DNA of 32,718 nucleotides. Origin: an uncultured Prevotella sp. (lineage in GTDB: Bacteria > Bacteroidota > Bacteroidia > Bacteroidales > Bacteroidaceae). The DNA is taken from NCBI GenBank assembly GCA_900554545.1, contig USHW01000024.1:1-32718 (forward strand), in the 5' to 3' direction. Both the position numbers and the translations under genes were made by a program. The first letter of the stretch is position 1. Each line of letters begins with the position of its first letter. Below are positions 1 to 8,113 of this stretch, one piece after another. Below the pieces are notes generated by a model. That model was not told the origin of the DNA. It searched no databases and saw only the letters and a program-made list of their open reading frames with translations.

Positions 1-43
1 TTTTGGGGCACAACGCTCTGAGACTTTTAGTAGGGTTGCGGAA

Positions 44-430
44 TTGAGGTTATTCATCACTTTCTCAAAACAAAAGAAGAACCTAATATCAGCCCATCAT
101 ATTTTCAGCCCATCATATAAAAAGATTGTGGGATTTTACATTTATAAAAATACAGACATCATAATTTTAACAAACATAAATGACATGCAGATATTCAAAC
201 ACCTATTAAATAACACATTTTCTTACACAAAAAGGCAAAAAGTATTTGAGTTCATAAAATATCCGCAAAAACAAGCGGAGGAAATTCTATACGACCCATT
301 ATTCCTTTGTTACAAAATGGTTGACGGATATATGACTGACTCAATACTGACAACAAACATAGTATCTTCATGGAATACCTATTCAACCTGTGTTGACACT
401 TGCTCTGCAGGCAATGACGCAAACATCTGA
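44..430 (+). CDS. Unrecognised small protein, possibly 5'-truncated by the window edge
   Basis: I do not recognise this product. The frame is open back to the first bases of the window and the first usable start is a TTG at 44, so the true start may lie upstream. The protein is rich in Ile, Asn, Lys and Tyr, matching the AT-rich DNA here and unlike the GC-richer genes to the right. Its C-terminal part contains YDPLFLCYKMVDGYM, which resembles the product of a broken reading frame at 484-639 (YCPIYLMYKMENGKM). That makes this ORF more believable as a gene or recent gene remnant. With an immunity-type gene at 666, it may be part of an immunity gene cluster, but that is inference. Confidence 0.4.
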   Translation: MRLFITFSKQKKNLISAHHIFSPSYKKIVGFYIYKNTDIIILTNINDMQIFKHLLNNTFSYTKRQKVFEFIKYPQKQAEEILYDPLFLCYKMVDGYMTDSILTTNIVSSWNTYSTCVDTCSAGNDANI

Positions 431-454
431 ATATCAGCACATTGTCAAATGCTT

Positions 455-491
455 TGTAAAAGGCGACCTTTTAGCGTGCAAAAGACCTTTA
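455..491. repeat. Dispersed AAAAGGCC-type repeat, locus A (two units)
   Basis: Two adjacent units, AAAAGGCGACCTTTT and AAAAGACCTTT, separated by AGCGTGC. They match the unit seen at six other intergenic loci in this window. A CATTG at 440-444 is a weak match to the head motif of the other loci. The repeat lies exactly at the point where the broken paralogue (484-639) loses its upstream sequence. Confidence 0.6.
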
Positions 492-639
492 TTTCCTTGA
501 AAAAGGAACGTCAGGAATTTACTGCCCCATTTATTTAATGTATAAAATGGAGAACGGCAAGATGTCAATACCTGTATGGACAAGGAACTTTACAGCCACT
601 ATGAGGGATAAAGAAGACGGCACTTGGAAATGGAATTAA
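484..639 (+). pseudogene. C-terminal fragment related to the ORF at 44-430
   Basis: A frame without a plausible start runs to a TAA at 637-639. It is closed upstream by a TAG inside the repeat at 455-491. The peptide contains YCPIYLMYKMENGKM and ends in ...TWKWN. Lined up with the ORF at 44-430 (YDPLFLCYKMVDGYM and onward), 10 of 23 positions are identical: Y, P, L, Y, K, M, G, M, T and N. I read it as the decayed 3' end of a duplicated gene, cut by the repeat. The alignment is by eye, and a chance match cannot be fully excluded for such a short stretch. Confidence 0.45.
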
Positions 640-665
640 CAATAACGACTTAATGGAATATAACT

Positions 666-1130
666 ATGAAACAGGCTGCTATCATGATTTGCGCATGTAC
701 GACATGCTTTTTACTTGGCTGCTTCGCCTTTGGATTTTATGTCAAAAACGTGACTTATAAAGGATATGCGAATAGACAAAAATACGAAGAGGCAAGCCTA
801 TATAAATTCACCGATGCAAGATGCAAGGATTTTATCATACCGTTTGAAGCATCAAAAGAAAAAGGCTTTGTCCCTTCAAAAGATGTCTACAAATTGCCAA
901 AAGGAGTAATCCCTGACGCAAAAACAGCCGCAAAGGTCGGCACTTACATACTGTCATCAATCTATGGAGATGAAAACGTAAAACAGGAAACTCCATTTAT
1001 TACACAATTACTATATGACAAGGTGTGGCTATTAACTGGAACTTTGAACAAAGAGGATGAAAGAGGCAGGTTTTACATTTACATCCAGAAATCTGACGGA
1101 AGAATACTTGAATTGGGACGGTCGCAATAA
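666..1130 (+). CDS. NTF2-fold immunity protein (Imm-NTF2 type), putative lipoprotein
   Basis: 154 residues. The N-terminus is hydrophobic with an LLGC lipobox-like motif ending at Cys19, so it is probably a lipoprotein or membrane-anchored. The C-terminal half has the pattern of the NTF2-fold immunity family (PF15631-like): VIPDAKTAAKVGTYILSSIYG, then a Q-x-P-F segment, DKVWLLTGTL, and a final IYIQKSDGRILEL. Such proteins neutralise toxin domains of polymorphic toxin systems. No toxin gene is visible in the window; it could lie to the left. The ATG at 666 is the only start that gives a full leader. Base composition is AT-rich like the rest of 1-1140, in line with horizontally acquired immunity genes. 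Confidence 0.7.
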   Translation: MKQAAIMICACTTCFLLGCFAFGFYVKNVTYKGYANRQKYEEASLYKFTDARCKDFIIPFEASKEKGFVPSKDVYKLPKGVIPDAKTAAKVGTYILSSIYGDENVKQETPFITQLLYDKVWLLTGTLNKEDERGRFYIYIQKSDGRILELGRSQ

Positions 1131-1198
1131 TCATCCATAAAAACGGACTTCATAACACACGGGTTGTGATTGGGGCACAGACAAAGATTTAGGTTAAG

Positions 1199-1252
1199 GA
1201 AGAGTGAAAAATTTGTTTGCAATGCATTAAGCAAATTAAGTCTTCACTCTTC
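1199..1252. terminator. Hairpin between convergent genes
   Basis: GAAGAGTGA (1199-1207) pairs with TCACTCTTC (1244-1252), and AATTTG (1210-1215) pairs with CAAATT (1232-1237). An outer GTTAAG (1193-1198) can pair with CTTAAC (1268-1273), which overlaps the last codons of the GH28 gene on the minus strand. The position, between a plus-strand and a minus-strand gene end, fits a two-way terminator. Confidence 0.5.
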
Positions 1253-1264
1253 ACTATTCGTTCT

Positions 1265-2557
1265 TCACTTAACATCGCAGTTCTCAATCATCGACTTGTC
1301 TATTCCGCCGGCACTGTCGGGATAGTTCAAGTTCTCGAAAACGAAGTCTTTGAGGCGGTATTTGTCTGAAGTGCCTACATCGAAGAACGTCTTGCAGTTG
1401 ACGTTTACGTTGCGTATGGTTACGTTGTTGCACTGCGACAGGGGCATGTCCGGGCGGTTTTCCATCTTGTAGAACTGCGTCCAGGGGCGTATTACGAGAA
1501 AACTGCCGCACTGTCCGCTTACGTTTTCAACCGTCACATACTCGTAATGCTGGGGCGTGTCGGGACGCATTTTCAGCCAAAGCACGCGGTCGGCATTGGT
1601 GAAAGTGCAGTCGCGCATCACTATGTTCCAGTCGTGCAGGCTCTCGCTGCCCAATGTCAGGCAGGCGTGAACAGTGCCGAAGGTGCAGCGTTGCACAACT
1701 ACGTTGTAGTTAGGGCCGTTGTCCGGGTCTTTATCGGCATACGTTCCCTTGCCGCCTTTCAGCACAACGGCGTCGTCGTTGACGTTCATGTAACAGCCGC
1801 TGACAAGTATGTCGTGGCAGTAGTCAATGTCAATCGCATCGCTGCTGGGCGCTTTCACGCCGGTGGTAGGCGCGTAGATGTGGCAGCCGATGTACTTCAC
1901 GTGGTGGCAGCGGTACAGGTGATTGGTCCAGAAAGGACTGTTGATTAACTTCACATCCTGTACCTGCACGTTCTTGCAGTTTGACATATACACCAGACGC
2001 GGCCGCAAAGCCTCAAGGTTAGTGCAGTCTTTGTTGAAGCGCCGCCTTATCCAAAACTCCTCCCAAAAGCGCAGTCCATTGCCGTTGATAGTGCCGTTAC
2101 CGGTTATCGTGAAGCCGTCAAGGCCGTCGGCGTTAACAAGCGCGGCGAAGTATAGCAGCGTCTGCCCCTCCATCCGCGTCTTTACGAGCGGATAATGCTT
2201 TATCGCATCGATGCCCTTCAGCACAGCACCGTCCTGCAAATGCAGATGAGTGCCCTGACGGAAGAACAGCGAACCGCTGAGGAAAATACCCCTCGGCACC
2301 ACCACTACCCCACCGCCACGGCTGGCTGCGAGGTCGATTACACGCTGTATCGCTTCTGTCTGGAGCAACGTAGAGTCAGCCTCAACGCCATAATCGGTCA
2401 GCACATACTTAGTGCCAAGCGTGTCAATGTCGACGCGCGAAGTGTCACAGAACCACTCCGGCACCGCCTCTCCGTTCGGGAACCGGCCATCGTCAGCCAT
2501 TACAACATTGCCGAACGACAAGGCAAAGGCCAACACACATAACAGAATTTTACCCAT
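1265..2557 (-). CDS. Glycoside hydrolase family 28 (polygalacturonase-like), secreted
   Basis: 430 residues with a signal peptide (hydrophobic residues 4-20, likely cut after VVMA). A right-handed beta-helix of the GH28 family follows, which hydrolyses alpha-galacturonosyl links in pectin. Visible family markers are the N-terminal TDYGVEADSTLLQTEAIQ and GGGVVVVPRGIFLSGSL segments, the first catalytic aspartate in SSDAIDID (about 240), the NVNDDAVVLK block with the DD pair (261-262), and LKMRP (about 328-332) in place of the RIK motif. The usual GHG motif appears as VHACLTLGSE (about 296-305), a departure from classic polygalacturonases, so the substrate may be an unusual galacturonan or rhamnogalacturonan end. 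No SusCD pair is adjacent. It may share a transcript with the two minus-strand genes upstream, but a 214-bp gap with a repeat separates them. Confidence 0.85.
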   Translation of the reverse strand: MGKILLCVLAFALSFGNVVMADDGRFPNGEAVPEWFCDTSRVDIDTLGTKYVLTDYGVEADSTLLQTEAIQRVIDLAASRGGGVVVVPRGIFLSGSLFFRQGTHLHLQDGAVLKGIDAIKHYPLVKTRMEGQTLLYFAALVNADGLDGFTITGNGTINGNGLRFWEEFWIRRRFNKDCTNLEALRPRLVYMSNCKNVQVQDVKLINSPFWTNHLYRCHHVKYIGCHIYAPTTGVKAPSSDAIDIDYCHDILVSGCYMNVNDDAVVLKGGKGTYADKDPDNGPNYNVVVQRCTFGTVHACLTLGSESLHDWNIVMRDCTFTNADRVLWLKMRPDTPQHYEYVTVENVSGQCGSFLVIRPWTQFYKMENRPDMPLSQCNNVTIRNVNVNCKTFFDVGTSDKYRLKDFVFENLNYPDSAGGIDKSMIENCDVK

Positions 2558-2618
2558 ATCTCATATCAATCAAAAACCGCATGAAAGGCATTTCAGCGTC
2601 CAAATTCATTCAATACGC

Positions 2619-2739
2619 AACCCATTGAATATCAACATGTTACCAACCATATTTCAAGAGGTGGCCTTTTAGCCTGCAAAAGGCCACCTTTTACACGGAG
2701 AAAGACGGTCTTTTACAAGCCCAAAGGCTACCTTTTGCA
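2619..2739. repeat. Dispersed AAAAGGCC-type repeat, locus B, with head motif
   Basis: The 25-nt head at 2619-2643 (AAC-C-CATTG-AAT-ATCA-ACATG-TTAC) is followed by four units at 2660-2739: GGTGGCCTTTT, AAAAGGCCACCTTTT, AAAGACGGTCTTTT and AAAGGCTACCTTTT. A single unit-like AAAGGCATTTCAGC also sits left of the head at 2584-2597. It occupies the gap between two minus-strand genes, so it is transcribed if they form an operon. Confidence 0.75.
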
Positions 2740-2771
2740 TTGTCTGTCGTGGCAACTGGCGCTACAAGGCG

Positions 2772-3470
2772 TCACTCCTGCCCTGACTTAGGGGCTGGTG
2801 ACAGCCTTTTGACCTTCACCACTTCATACACGCCTTCATACGACTTGGCAAAGCCTTCGTCCGCCTTGCCCATGTCAACAACCTCAAGCTCGGCATACAC
2901 AGGCGTGCCGTTCTTCACTCCCTTGGTCAGTTTGTCGTATTCACGGGCCAGCTCGCCCGACTTGTCGGCTATCCAGTAAGCCTCCGTCTCGCCCTTCGGC
3001 GTGAACGAACGCACCTCGTGTGCCATTACAAGCGTGCCTTCCGTAACGAAGCTCCTACGCTTTGCCGGAGTCAGCTTAGTCATAGGCACACTCTCTTTCG
3101 CCTGCCGTCCGTTGTCACGGGCATACCTCAACGTCAGCGCATTTCTCCTTACTACAAGACTGTCTTCAGTGAGTTTCTCAACCAAAAGGGTGTCGGTAAA
3201 CTGCGCGGTAAGGCCGTTTCCGATGCTCTTTCCCGAAAGGATGAGCCGGTTTCCGTCACGCTTCCACGTCTCATACTGCAACGTAGCCATGTTGACCGAC
3301 AACGCACGGCCGCCATCTTCAAGCCTGAAGCCCTGCGTCATGTGCTCCATCCCCGGCACAGGCTCCACCCATGTGCCCTCGATTCCGGCCTGGCCGTGAC
3401 ACGACTGCACAAAACCGGCAAAGAGCATGACCGCAAACACTCTCGACAAACAAATTCTTTTCGTTTTCAT
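2772..3470 (-). CDS. Lipoprotein with lipocalin-like and NlpE C-terminal OB-like domains
   Basis: A longer frame exists, but the start taken is the ATG at 3470 (MKTKRICLSR...). It gives a type II signal peptide with lipobox GFVQSC and avoids running into the upstream SDR gene. The mature protein begins with a lipocalin-like domain (GIEGTWVEPVPG, QGFRLEDGGRALSVNMATL, KSIGNGLTAQFTDTL). A C-terminal domain resembling the OB domain of NlpE follows (EGTLVMAHEVRSFTPKG, AYWIADKSGELAREYDKL). In NlpE the domain takes part in envelope stress signalling; the role of this protein is unknown. It starts 32 bp after the SDR stop codon, so the two are probably co-transcribed. Confidence 0.75.
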   Translation of the reverse strand: MKTKRICLSRVFAVMLFAGFVQSCHGQAGIEGTWVEPVPGMEHMTQGFRLEDGGRALSVNMATLQYETWKRDGNRLILSGKSIGNGLTAQFTDTLLVEKLTEDSLVVRRNALTLRYARDNGRQAKESVPMTKLTPAKRRSFVTEGTLVMAHEVRSFTPKGETEAYWIADKSGELAREYDKLTKGVKNGTPVYAELEVVDMGKADEGFAKSYEGVYEVVKVKRLSPAPKSGQE

Positions 3471-3502
3471 GTAAATAGATTTAATATGATAAAATGTTTC
3501 CT

Positions 3503-4231
3503 TCACGAATGTATGTTCAGCTTTCTCCAAAGCCACGAGGGCATCGCCCGCCATAACGCCACAAGCACACGGTAACGCCAGTCGATTACGCATACATGGC
3601 GGTGGGCGTAAATGGCGCGCACTATATGGCGCGCAACGACTGTCTTGTCCATAAGCATCGGGTAATGTCCGCCGCCTGCCAGCAGGTCGGTATCTACAAA
3701 ACCGGGGCGTATGTCGGTAAACCTTATGTGCAGCCGACGCATGTTTGACAACTGCTCAAGCGCCTGTATATAAGTATTCTGATACACCTTCGATGCGCTG
3801 TAAGACGGCGCTACGCCCAGTCCTTTTGTACCGGCGACTGACGATATTACGGCTATGTCGCCGCCGAGATTGGCCGCCATATAATTGAACATTGTACCAA
3901 CCATTGCGGTAAAGCCCTTTACATTGACATCAACAGTAGCAAGCTCAGGCGCCGGTTCAAGCCCGGCGTTCTGCCAGCCAACGCCCGAACAATACACAAA
4001 GAGGCTCACTCCGCCGAGCCTTTTTACAAGTTCCAGCAGACGCTCTCCGGCATCTGCCGCCGTAACGTCAATCCTCATAACCTCAACATTGTCCGGACTT
4101 GAAGCCTTAAGCTCCAACAGCCTGTCCTCACGCCGCGCAGCAACGCCGACCGTCCAGCCGTCGGCAAGCAGCAGTCTGCTCACTTCGCGCCCTATGCCCG
4201 AAGAAGCCCCGATTACTATTGCACGTTTCAT
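3503..4231 (-). CDS. Short-chain dehydrogenase/reductase (SDR family)
   Basis: About 242 residues from the ATG at 4231 (MKRAIVIGASSGIG). That start places the nucleotide-binding motif at the very N-terminus, as is normal for classical SDRs; the frame extends nine codons further upstream but adds nothing typical. The markers are the GASSGIG glycine motif, AARR after beta-2, a YCSG in place of NNAG, the catalytic Ser in VISSVAG, and YSASK with the catalytic Tyr and Lys. The substrate cannot be told from the sequence. The gene lies 32 bp ahead of the lipoprotein gene on the same strand. Confidence 0.85.
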   Translation of the reverse strand: MKRAIVIGASSGIGREVSRLLLADGWTVGVAARREDRLLELKASSPDNVEVMRIDVTAADAGERLLELVKRLGGVSLFVYCSGVGWQNAGLEPAPELATVDVNVKGFTAMVGTMFNYMAANLGGDIAVISSVAGTKGLGVAPSYSASKVYQNTYIQALEQLSNMRRLHIRFTDIRPGFVDTDLLAGGGHYPMLMDKTVVARHIVRAIYAHRHVCVIDWRYRVLVALWRAMPSWLWRKLNIHS

Positions 4232-4306
4232 GAGCGCGAAAATAGCAATATTCGGCAATACAGTAAAACTTTGCCCGTTTTTTCAAGCAAAATAAAATAA
4301 AATGCT

Positions 4307-4314
4307 TATCTTTG
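4307..4314 (+). promoter_or_regulatory. Bacteroidetes -7 box for sppA
   Basis: TATCTTTG matches the TAnnTTTG consensus. It lies 51 bp ahead of the sppA ATG at 4366, which argues against a start at 4312. I see no TTTG box at the ideal 19-20 bp spacing. Confidence 0.45.
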
Positions 4315-4365
4315 TGGCTGATTAGCATACCGCATTACCAAGGATTACAACAAAACAACATTTTT

Positions 4366-6138
4366 ATGAAAGACTTTTTCAAATATATGTCAGCCACGGT
4401 CGTCGGACTGATTGTATTCACGCTCATCACGGGTGTAATCGGCACCATGTGCATAGTAGGCATGATAGCTTCAGGCAGTTCGGCCAAGGACGTAAGCGAC
4501 AACACCGTCATGGTAATCAACCTGTCAGGAATGCTCAACGAGCGCTCAGAGAGCACATTCATGGACGAAATCAGCGGCAACACCGTCGGCACGATAGGGC
4601 TTGACGACGTACTCTCGGCCATAGACAAGGCCAAGGGCAACGACAAGATAAAGGGCATATACATCGAGGCCGGAATGCTGTCGGCCGACTCTTACGCATC
4701 GCTCGCGGCAATACGCAACGCATTGCTTGACTTCAAGAAGAGCGGCAAGTGGGTGGTGGCATACGGCGATGTGTACACACAGGGCGTATATTACGTAGCA
4801 TCGGCGGCCGACAAGGTATTCCTCAACCCCAGCGGACAGGTTGACTGGCACGGAATAGCATCGCAGCCGATATTCCTCAAGGACGTCATGGCCAAGTTCG
4901 GAGTGAAGATGCAGCTTGCAAAGGTAGGCGCTTACAAGAGTGCTCCTGAAATGTTCACCGCCGACAAGATGAGTGATGCCAACCGCGAACAGGTGACCGC
5001 ATACGTAAACGGCCTGTGGCAGAACGTATGCAAAGGCGTGTCTGAAAGCCGTAAAATCAGCGTAGGGCAGCTCAACGCCTACGCCGACAGCTTCATTACG
5101 CTCAGCGACGCAAAGGATTTCGTGAAATACAAGTTCGTGGACAAACTCATCTACACCGACGAAATCAAGGCGGAAATCAACAAGCTCCTGAAAAAAGACG
5201 CCGACGACGACATCAACACGGTAAGCCTCGCAGAGATGAAAGTCGTTAAAAGCAAGGAGAAGAAAGGCGAGGAAATCGCCGTTTACTATGCCTACGGCGA
5301 CATTGTTGACAGTGAAGCCGGCGGACTTATGTCTGATGGGAACAGCATAGTTGGCAAAAAAGTATGTAAAGACCTTGAAGACCTGATGGAAGACGACGAC
5401 GTGAAAGCCGTTGTCCTGCGCATCAACTCCGGCGGAGGAAGCGCATACGCATCAGAACAGATGTGGCACTACGTGGAGATGCTCAAGAAGAAAAAGCCCG
5501 TAGTAGTGTCAATGGGAGGCATGGCCGCATCGGGAGGATACTACATCAGCAGCGGCGCAAACTGGATTGTGGCCGAGCCTACGACGCTTACCGGCAGCAT
5601 TGGAATATTCGGAATGTTCCCCGACATGAGTGAACTGCTTACGCAGAAGCTCGGAGTGAAGTTCGACGAGGTGAAGACCAACAGGCACAGCGCGTTCGGA
5701 ACTCCGGCACGTCCGTTCAACGAGGAGGAGATGAACTACCTTAATAAATATATAGACCGCGGCTACAACCTGTTCCGACAGCGCGTAGCGCAGGGTCGCA
5801 AGATGAAGGTTGAAGACGTTGAGAAAATAGCCCAAGGGCGCGTATGGCTTGGACAAGACGCATTGAAAATCAAACTTGTCGACGAGCTTGGCGGCCTTGA
5901 CAAGGCCGTTGCAAAGGCCGCACAGCTGGCAAAGCTCAAGGAATATCACACATCTGCATATCCAGGCAAGGCCGACTGGCTGGACCAGCTGCTCAACAAG
6001 ACCTCTGGCGGCAGCTACATAAACGCCCAGATGCGCCAAAGCCTCGGCGAATACTACGAGCCGTTCATGCTCCTGAAGAATATCAACAGCCAGTCGGCGA
6101 TACAGGCACGTGTGCCTTTTATGATGAACATAAAATAA
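4366..6138 (+). CDS. sppA: Signal peptide peptidase SppA, 67-kDa type
   Basis: 590 residues from the ATG at 4366. This start gives the typical MKDFFKYMSATVVG leader with one membrane helix (about 9-36). SppA is a membrane-anchored serine protease that clears cleaved signal peptides. It has two tandem peptidase S49 domains: the N-terminal copy carries the general base Lys in GAYKSAPEMF (Lys191) and the C-terminal copy carries the nucleophile Ser in MAASGGYYIS (Ser389). This split Ser/Lys dyad is the hallmark of the long form. The RINSGGGSA block (352-360) is also conserved. A promoter box lies at 4307-4314. Downstream, a hairpin separates it from lpxK, so read-through is probably partial. Confidence 0.95.
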   Translation: MKDFFKYMSATVVGLIVFTLITGVIGTMCIVGMIASGSSAKDVSDNTVMVINLSGMLNERSESTFMDEISGNTVGTIGLDDVLSAIDKAKGNDKIKGIYIEAGMLSADSYASLAAIRNALLDFKKSGKWVVAYGDVYTQGVYYVASAADKVFLNPSGQVDWHGIASQPIFLKDVMAKFGVKMQLAKVGAYKSAPEMFTADKMSDANREQVTAYVNGLWQNVCKGVSESRKISVGQLNAYADSFITLSDAKDFVKYKFVDKLIYTDEIKAEINKLLKKDADDDINTVSLAEMKVVKSKEKKGEEIAVYYAYGDIVDSEAGGLMSDGNSIVGKKVCKDLEDLMEDDDVKAVVLRINSGGGSAYASEQMWHYVEMLKKKKPVVVSMGGMAASGGYYISSGANWIVAEPTTLTGSIGIFGMFPDMSELLTQKLGVKFDEVKTNRHSAFGTPARPFNEEEMNYLNKYIDRGYNLFRQRVAQGRKMKVEDVEKIAQGRVWLGQDALKIKLVDELGGLDKAVAKAAQLAKLKEYHTSAYPGKADWLDQLLNKTSGGSYINAQMRQSLGEYYEPFMLLKNINSQSAIQARVPFMMNIK

Positions 6139-6154
6139 AAGTGATGAACGAAAA

Positions 6155-6214
6155 GTGAAAAATGAAAAATCCAATACTTAGCTGATTTAAGCTGTTGGAT
6201 TTTTCGTTTTTCAC
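6155..6214 (+). terminator. Long hairpin after sppA
   Basis: GTGAAAAATGAAAAATCCA (6155-6173) pairs with TGGATTTTTCGTTTTTCAC (6196-6214) with one G-T pair, leaving a 22-nt loop. Outer repeats of AAGTGA and TTCACTT extend the element to about 6139-6230. The arms are built from short GTGAAAAA-like units, as in the other gene-end hairpins of this window. Confidence 0.65.
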
Positions 6215-6243
6215 TCTTCCCTTTTCACTTACCTGCAAAAAGT

Positions 6244-7416
6244 ATGGAAGGCGATTTTATCAAGATAAACGAATGGATGACGCCCCTTAGCTGGCTGTAC
6301 GGCCTCGGAGTGAAGCTGCGCAACCAGATGTTTGAACTCGGCATATTGAAAAGCCGCAGTTTCGACATTCCCGTCATATCGGTGGGCAACATAACGGTGG
6401 GCGGTTCGGGCAAGACTCCACACGTGGAATACTTGATAAGGTTGCTGAAAGACAAGGTGAAGGTGGCAGTACTAAGCCGCGGATACAAGCGCAAGAGCAA
6501 AGGATTCGTACTGGCCGGAGCTGATACGAAAATGGAAGACATCGGCGACGAGCCTTTCCAGATGAAGACAAAGTTTCCCGGCATACACGTGGCAGTGGAC
6601 AAAAACCGCTGCCATGGCATCGACATGCTGACAAGCATGGAAGAAAGTTGCGACACTGACATCATATTGCTTGACGACGCATACCAGCACAGATACGTTA
6701 AACCAGGAATAAACATCCTGCTTGTTGACTACCACAGGCTGATAATATACGACAAGCTGCTGCCCGCCGGACGGCTAAGGGAACCACAAAGCGGCAAGGA
6801 ACGTGCCGACATTGTAATCATTACGAAATGCCCTAAGGACCTGAAACCAATGGAATACAGGGTCATAATAAAGGCAATGGACCTGTTTCCGTACCAGCAG
6901 TTGTTCTTCACCACGCTTGAATATGACAACCTCCGCCATATATTCGGCGGCGAAGAAATGCCGTTACGCAGCATTGGCAAGGACACGAACGTGCTGTTGC
7001 TGACGGGCATCGCTTCACCGAAACAAATGGTTTACGACCTGAAAGAGCATTCCAAGAACATCACTCCGCTGACATTTCCCGACCATCACCAGTTTACCGG
7101 CAAGGACATCGAGCGGATAAACACGGTGTTTGCCGAAATGCCTTCACCCAAAATAATCATCACAACGGAAAAAGACAACGCACGACTGACCGGCAAAGAC
7201 GGACTGACTGACGAAGTAAGGCAACATATCTACATGCTGCCTGTCAGGATAAGGTTCATGCTCGGACAGGAAGAAGAGTTCAACAATAAAATCATCGGCT
7301 ATGTACAAAAAAATTCAAAAAACAGCATCCTGGCTAAAACAAAGGATGACAACAAGTCCAAAAACAGCAATAATACTCGGCACCGGACTGGGACAATTAG
7401 CTTCAGAAATAACTGA
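6244..7416 (+). CDS. lpxK: Tetraacyldisaccharide 4'-kinase LpxK
   Basis: 390 residues. LpxK phosphorylates the 4' position of the lipid A disaccharide at the inner membrane. The sequence shows WLYGLGVKLRNQMFELG at the N-terminus, the P-loop in GNITVGGSGKTPHVEYL, LSRGYKRKSKGF, GDEPFQMKTKFPGIHVAV, the DDAYQHR block and LLPAGRLREP, all typical of the family. The start at 6244 gives the expected N-terminus. The last 38 or so codons overlap the start of punA in another frame (7301-7416). The tail beyond YVQKNSKNSIL is Lys/Asn-rich and low in information, so this end may be a by-product of the overlap. Confidence 0.93.
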   Translation: MEGDFIKINEWMTPLSWLYGLGVKLRNQMFELGILKSRSFDIPVISVGNITVGGSGKTPHVEYLIRLLKDKVKVAVLSRGYKRKSKGFVLAGADTKMEDIGDEPFQMKTKFPGIHVAVDKNRCHGIDMLTSMEESCDTDIILLDDAYQHRYVKPGINILLVDYHRLIIYDKLLPAGRLREPQSGKERADIVIITKCPKDLKPMEYRVIIKAMDLFPYQQLFFTTLEYDNLRHIFGGEEMPLRSIGKDTNVLLLTGIASPKQMVYDLKEHSKNITPLTFPDHHQFTGKDIERINTVFAEMPSPKIIITTEKDNARLTGKDGLTDEVRQHIYMLPVRIRFMLGQEEEFNNKIIGYVQKNSKNSILAKTKDDNKSKNSNNTRHRTGTISFRNN

Positions 7417-8113
7417 CAGTTACGAATTTCCTTACGAAGAAATCCCCAACTTCCCTGTATCAACAGTGGAAGGACACGCCGGAAAACTGATATTCGGCAA
7501 GCTCGGAGGAGTTGACATCATGGCAATGGAAGGCCGTTTCCACTACTATGAGGGTTACAAGATGAAGCAAGTGACTTTCCCCATACGCATAATGTACGAA
7601 CTGGGCATAAAGACTCTCTTCGTGAGCAACGCCTCGGGAGGCATGAACCCAGACTTCAAAATAGGCGACCTGATGATTATCACCGACCACATAAACCTTT
7701 TCCCGGAGCATCCTCTGCGTGGAAAGAACCTGCCTACAGGCCCCCGTTTCCCCGACATGCACGAGGCATACGACAAGAAACTGATTGCCGAGGCCGACGC
7801 GATAGCCAAGGAAAAGGGCATACGAGTGGTTCACGGGGTGTACGTAGGAGTGCAAGGCCCTACGTTTGAGACGCCTGCCGAATACAAGATGTACCACCGC
7901 CTCGGCGGCGACGCCGTAGGAATGAGCACCGTGCCGGAGGTTATAGTAGCCCACCATTGCGGCATAAAGACATTCGGAATAAGCATCATTACCGACCTCG
8001 GACTTGAAGACCAGCCCGTGGAAGTAAGCCACGAGGAGGTGCAGATAGCAGCAAACAAGGCGCAACCGCTCATGACCGAGATTATGAGGGAAATGATTAG
8101 AAGGGCGAAATAA
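7301..8113 (+). CDS. punA: Purine nucleoside phosphorylase (trimeric type)
   Basis: 270 residues. It cleaves inosine and guanosine with phosphate, giving the base and ribose-1-phosphate (purine salvage). Family markers are ILGTGLGQLA (phosphate site), STVEGHAGKL, the MEGRFHYYEGY loop, the VSNASGGMNP block, GVYVGVQGPTFETPAEYKM, GMSTVPEVIVAHHCG and ISIITDLGL. The ATG at 7301 lies inside lpxK, but starting later would remove part of the first helix and the next strand, so the 116-bp overlap appears real. Translation is probably coupled to lpxK. Confidence 0.93.
   Translation: MYKKIQKTASWLKQRMTTSPKTAIILGTGLGQLASEITDSYEFPYEEIPNFPVSTVEGHAGKLIFGKLGGVDIMAMEGRFHYYEGYKMKQVTFPIRIMYELGIKTLFVSNASGGMNPDFKIGDLMIITDHINLFPEHPLRGKNLPTGPRFPDMHEAYDKKLIAEADAIAKEKGIRVVHGVYVGVQGPTFETPAEYKMYHRLGGDAVGMSTVPEVIVAHHCGIKTFGISIITDLGLEDQPVEVSHEEVQIAANKAQPLMTEIMREMIRRAK

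Noticed and set aside
3471..3593. Upstream start for the lipoprotein at 3593
   Set aside because: It would overlap the SDR gene and bury the signal peptide and lipobox in the interior of the protein.
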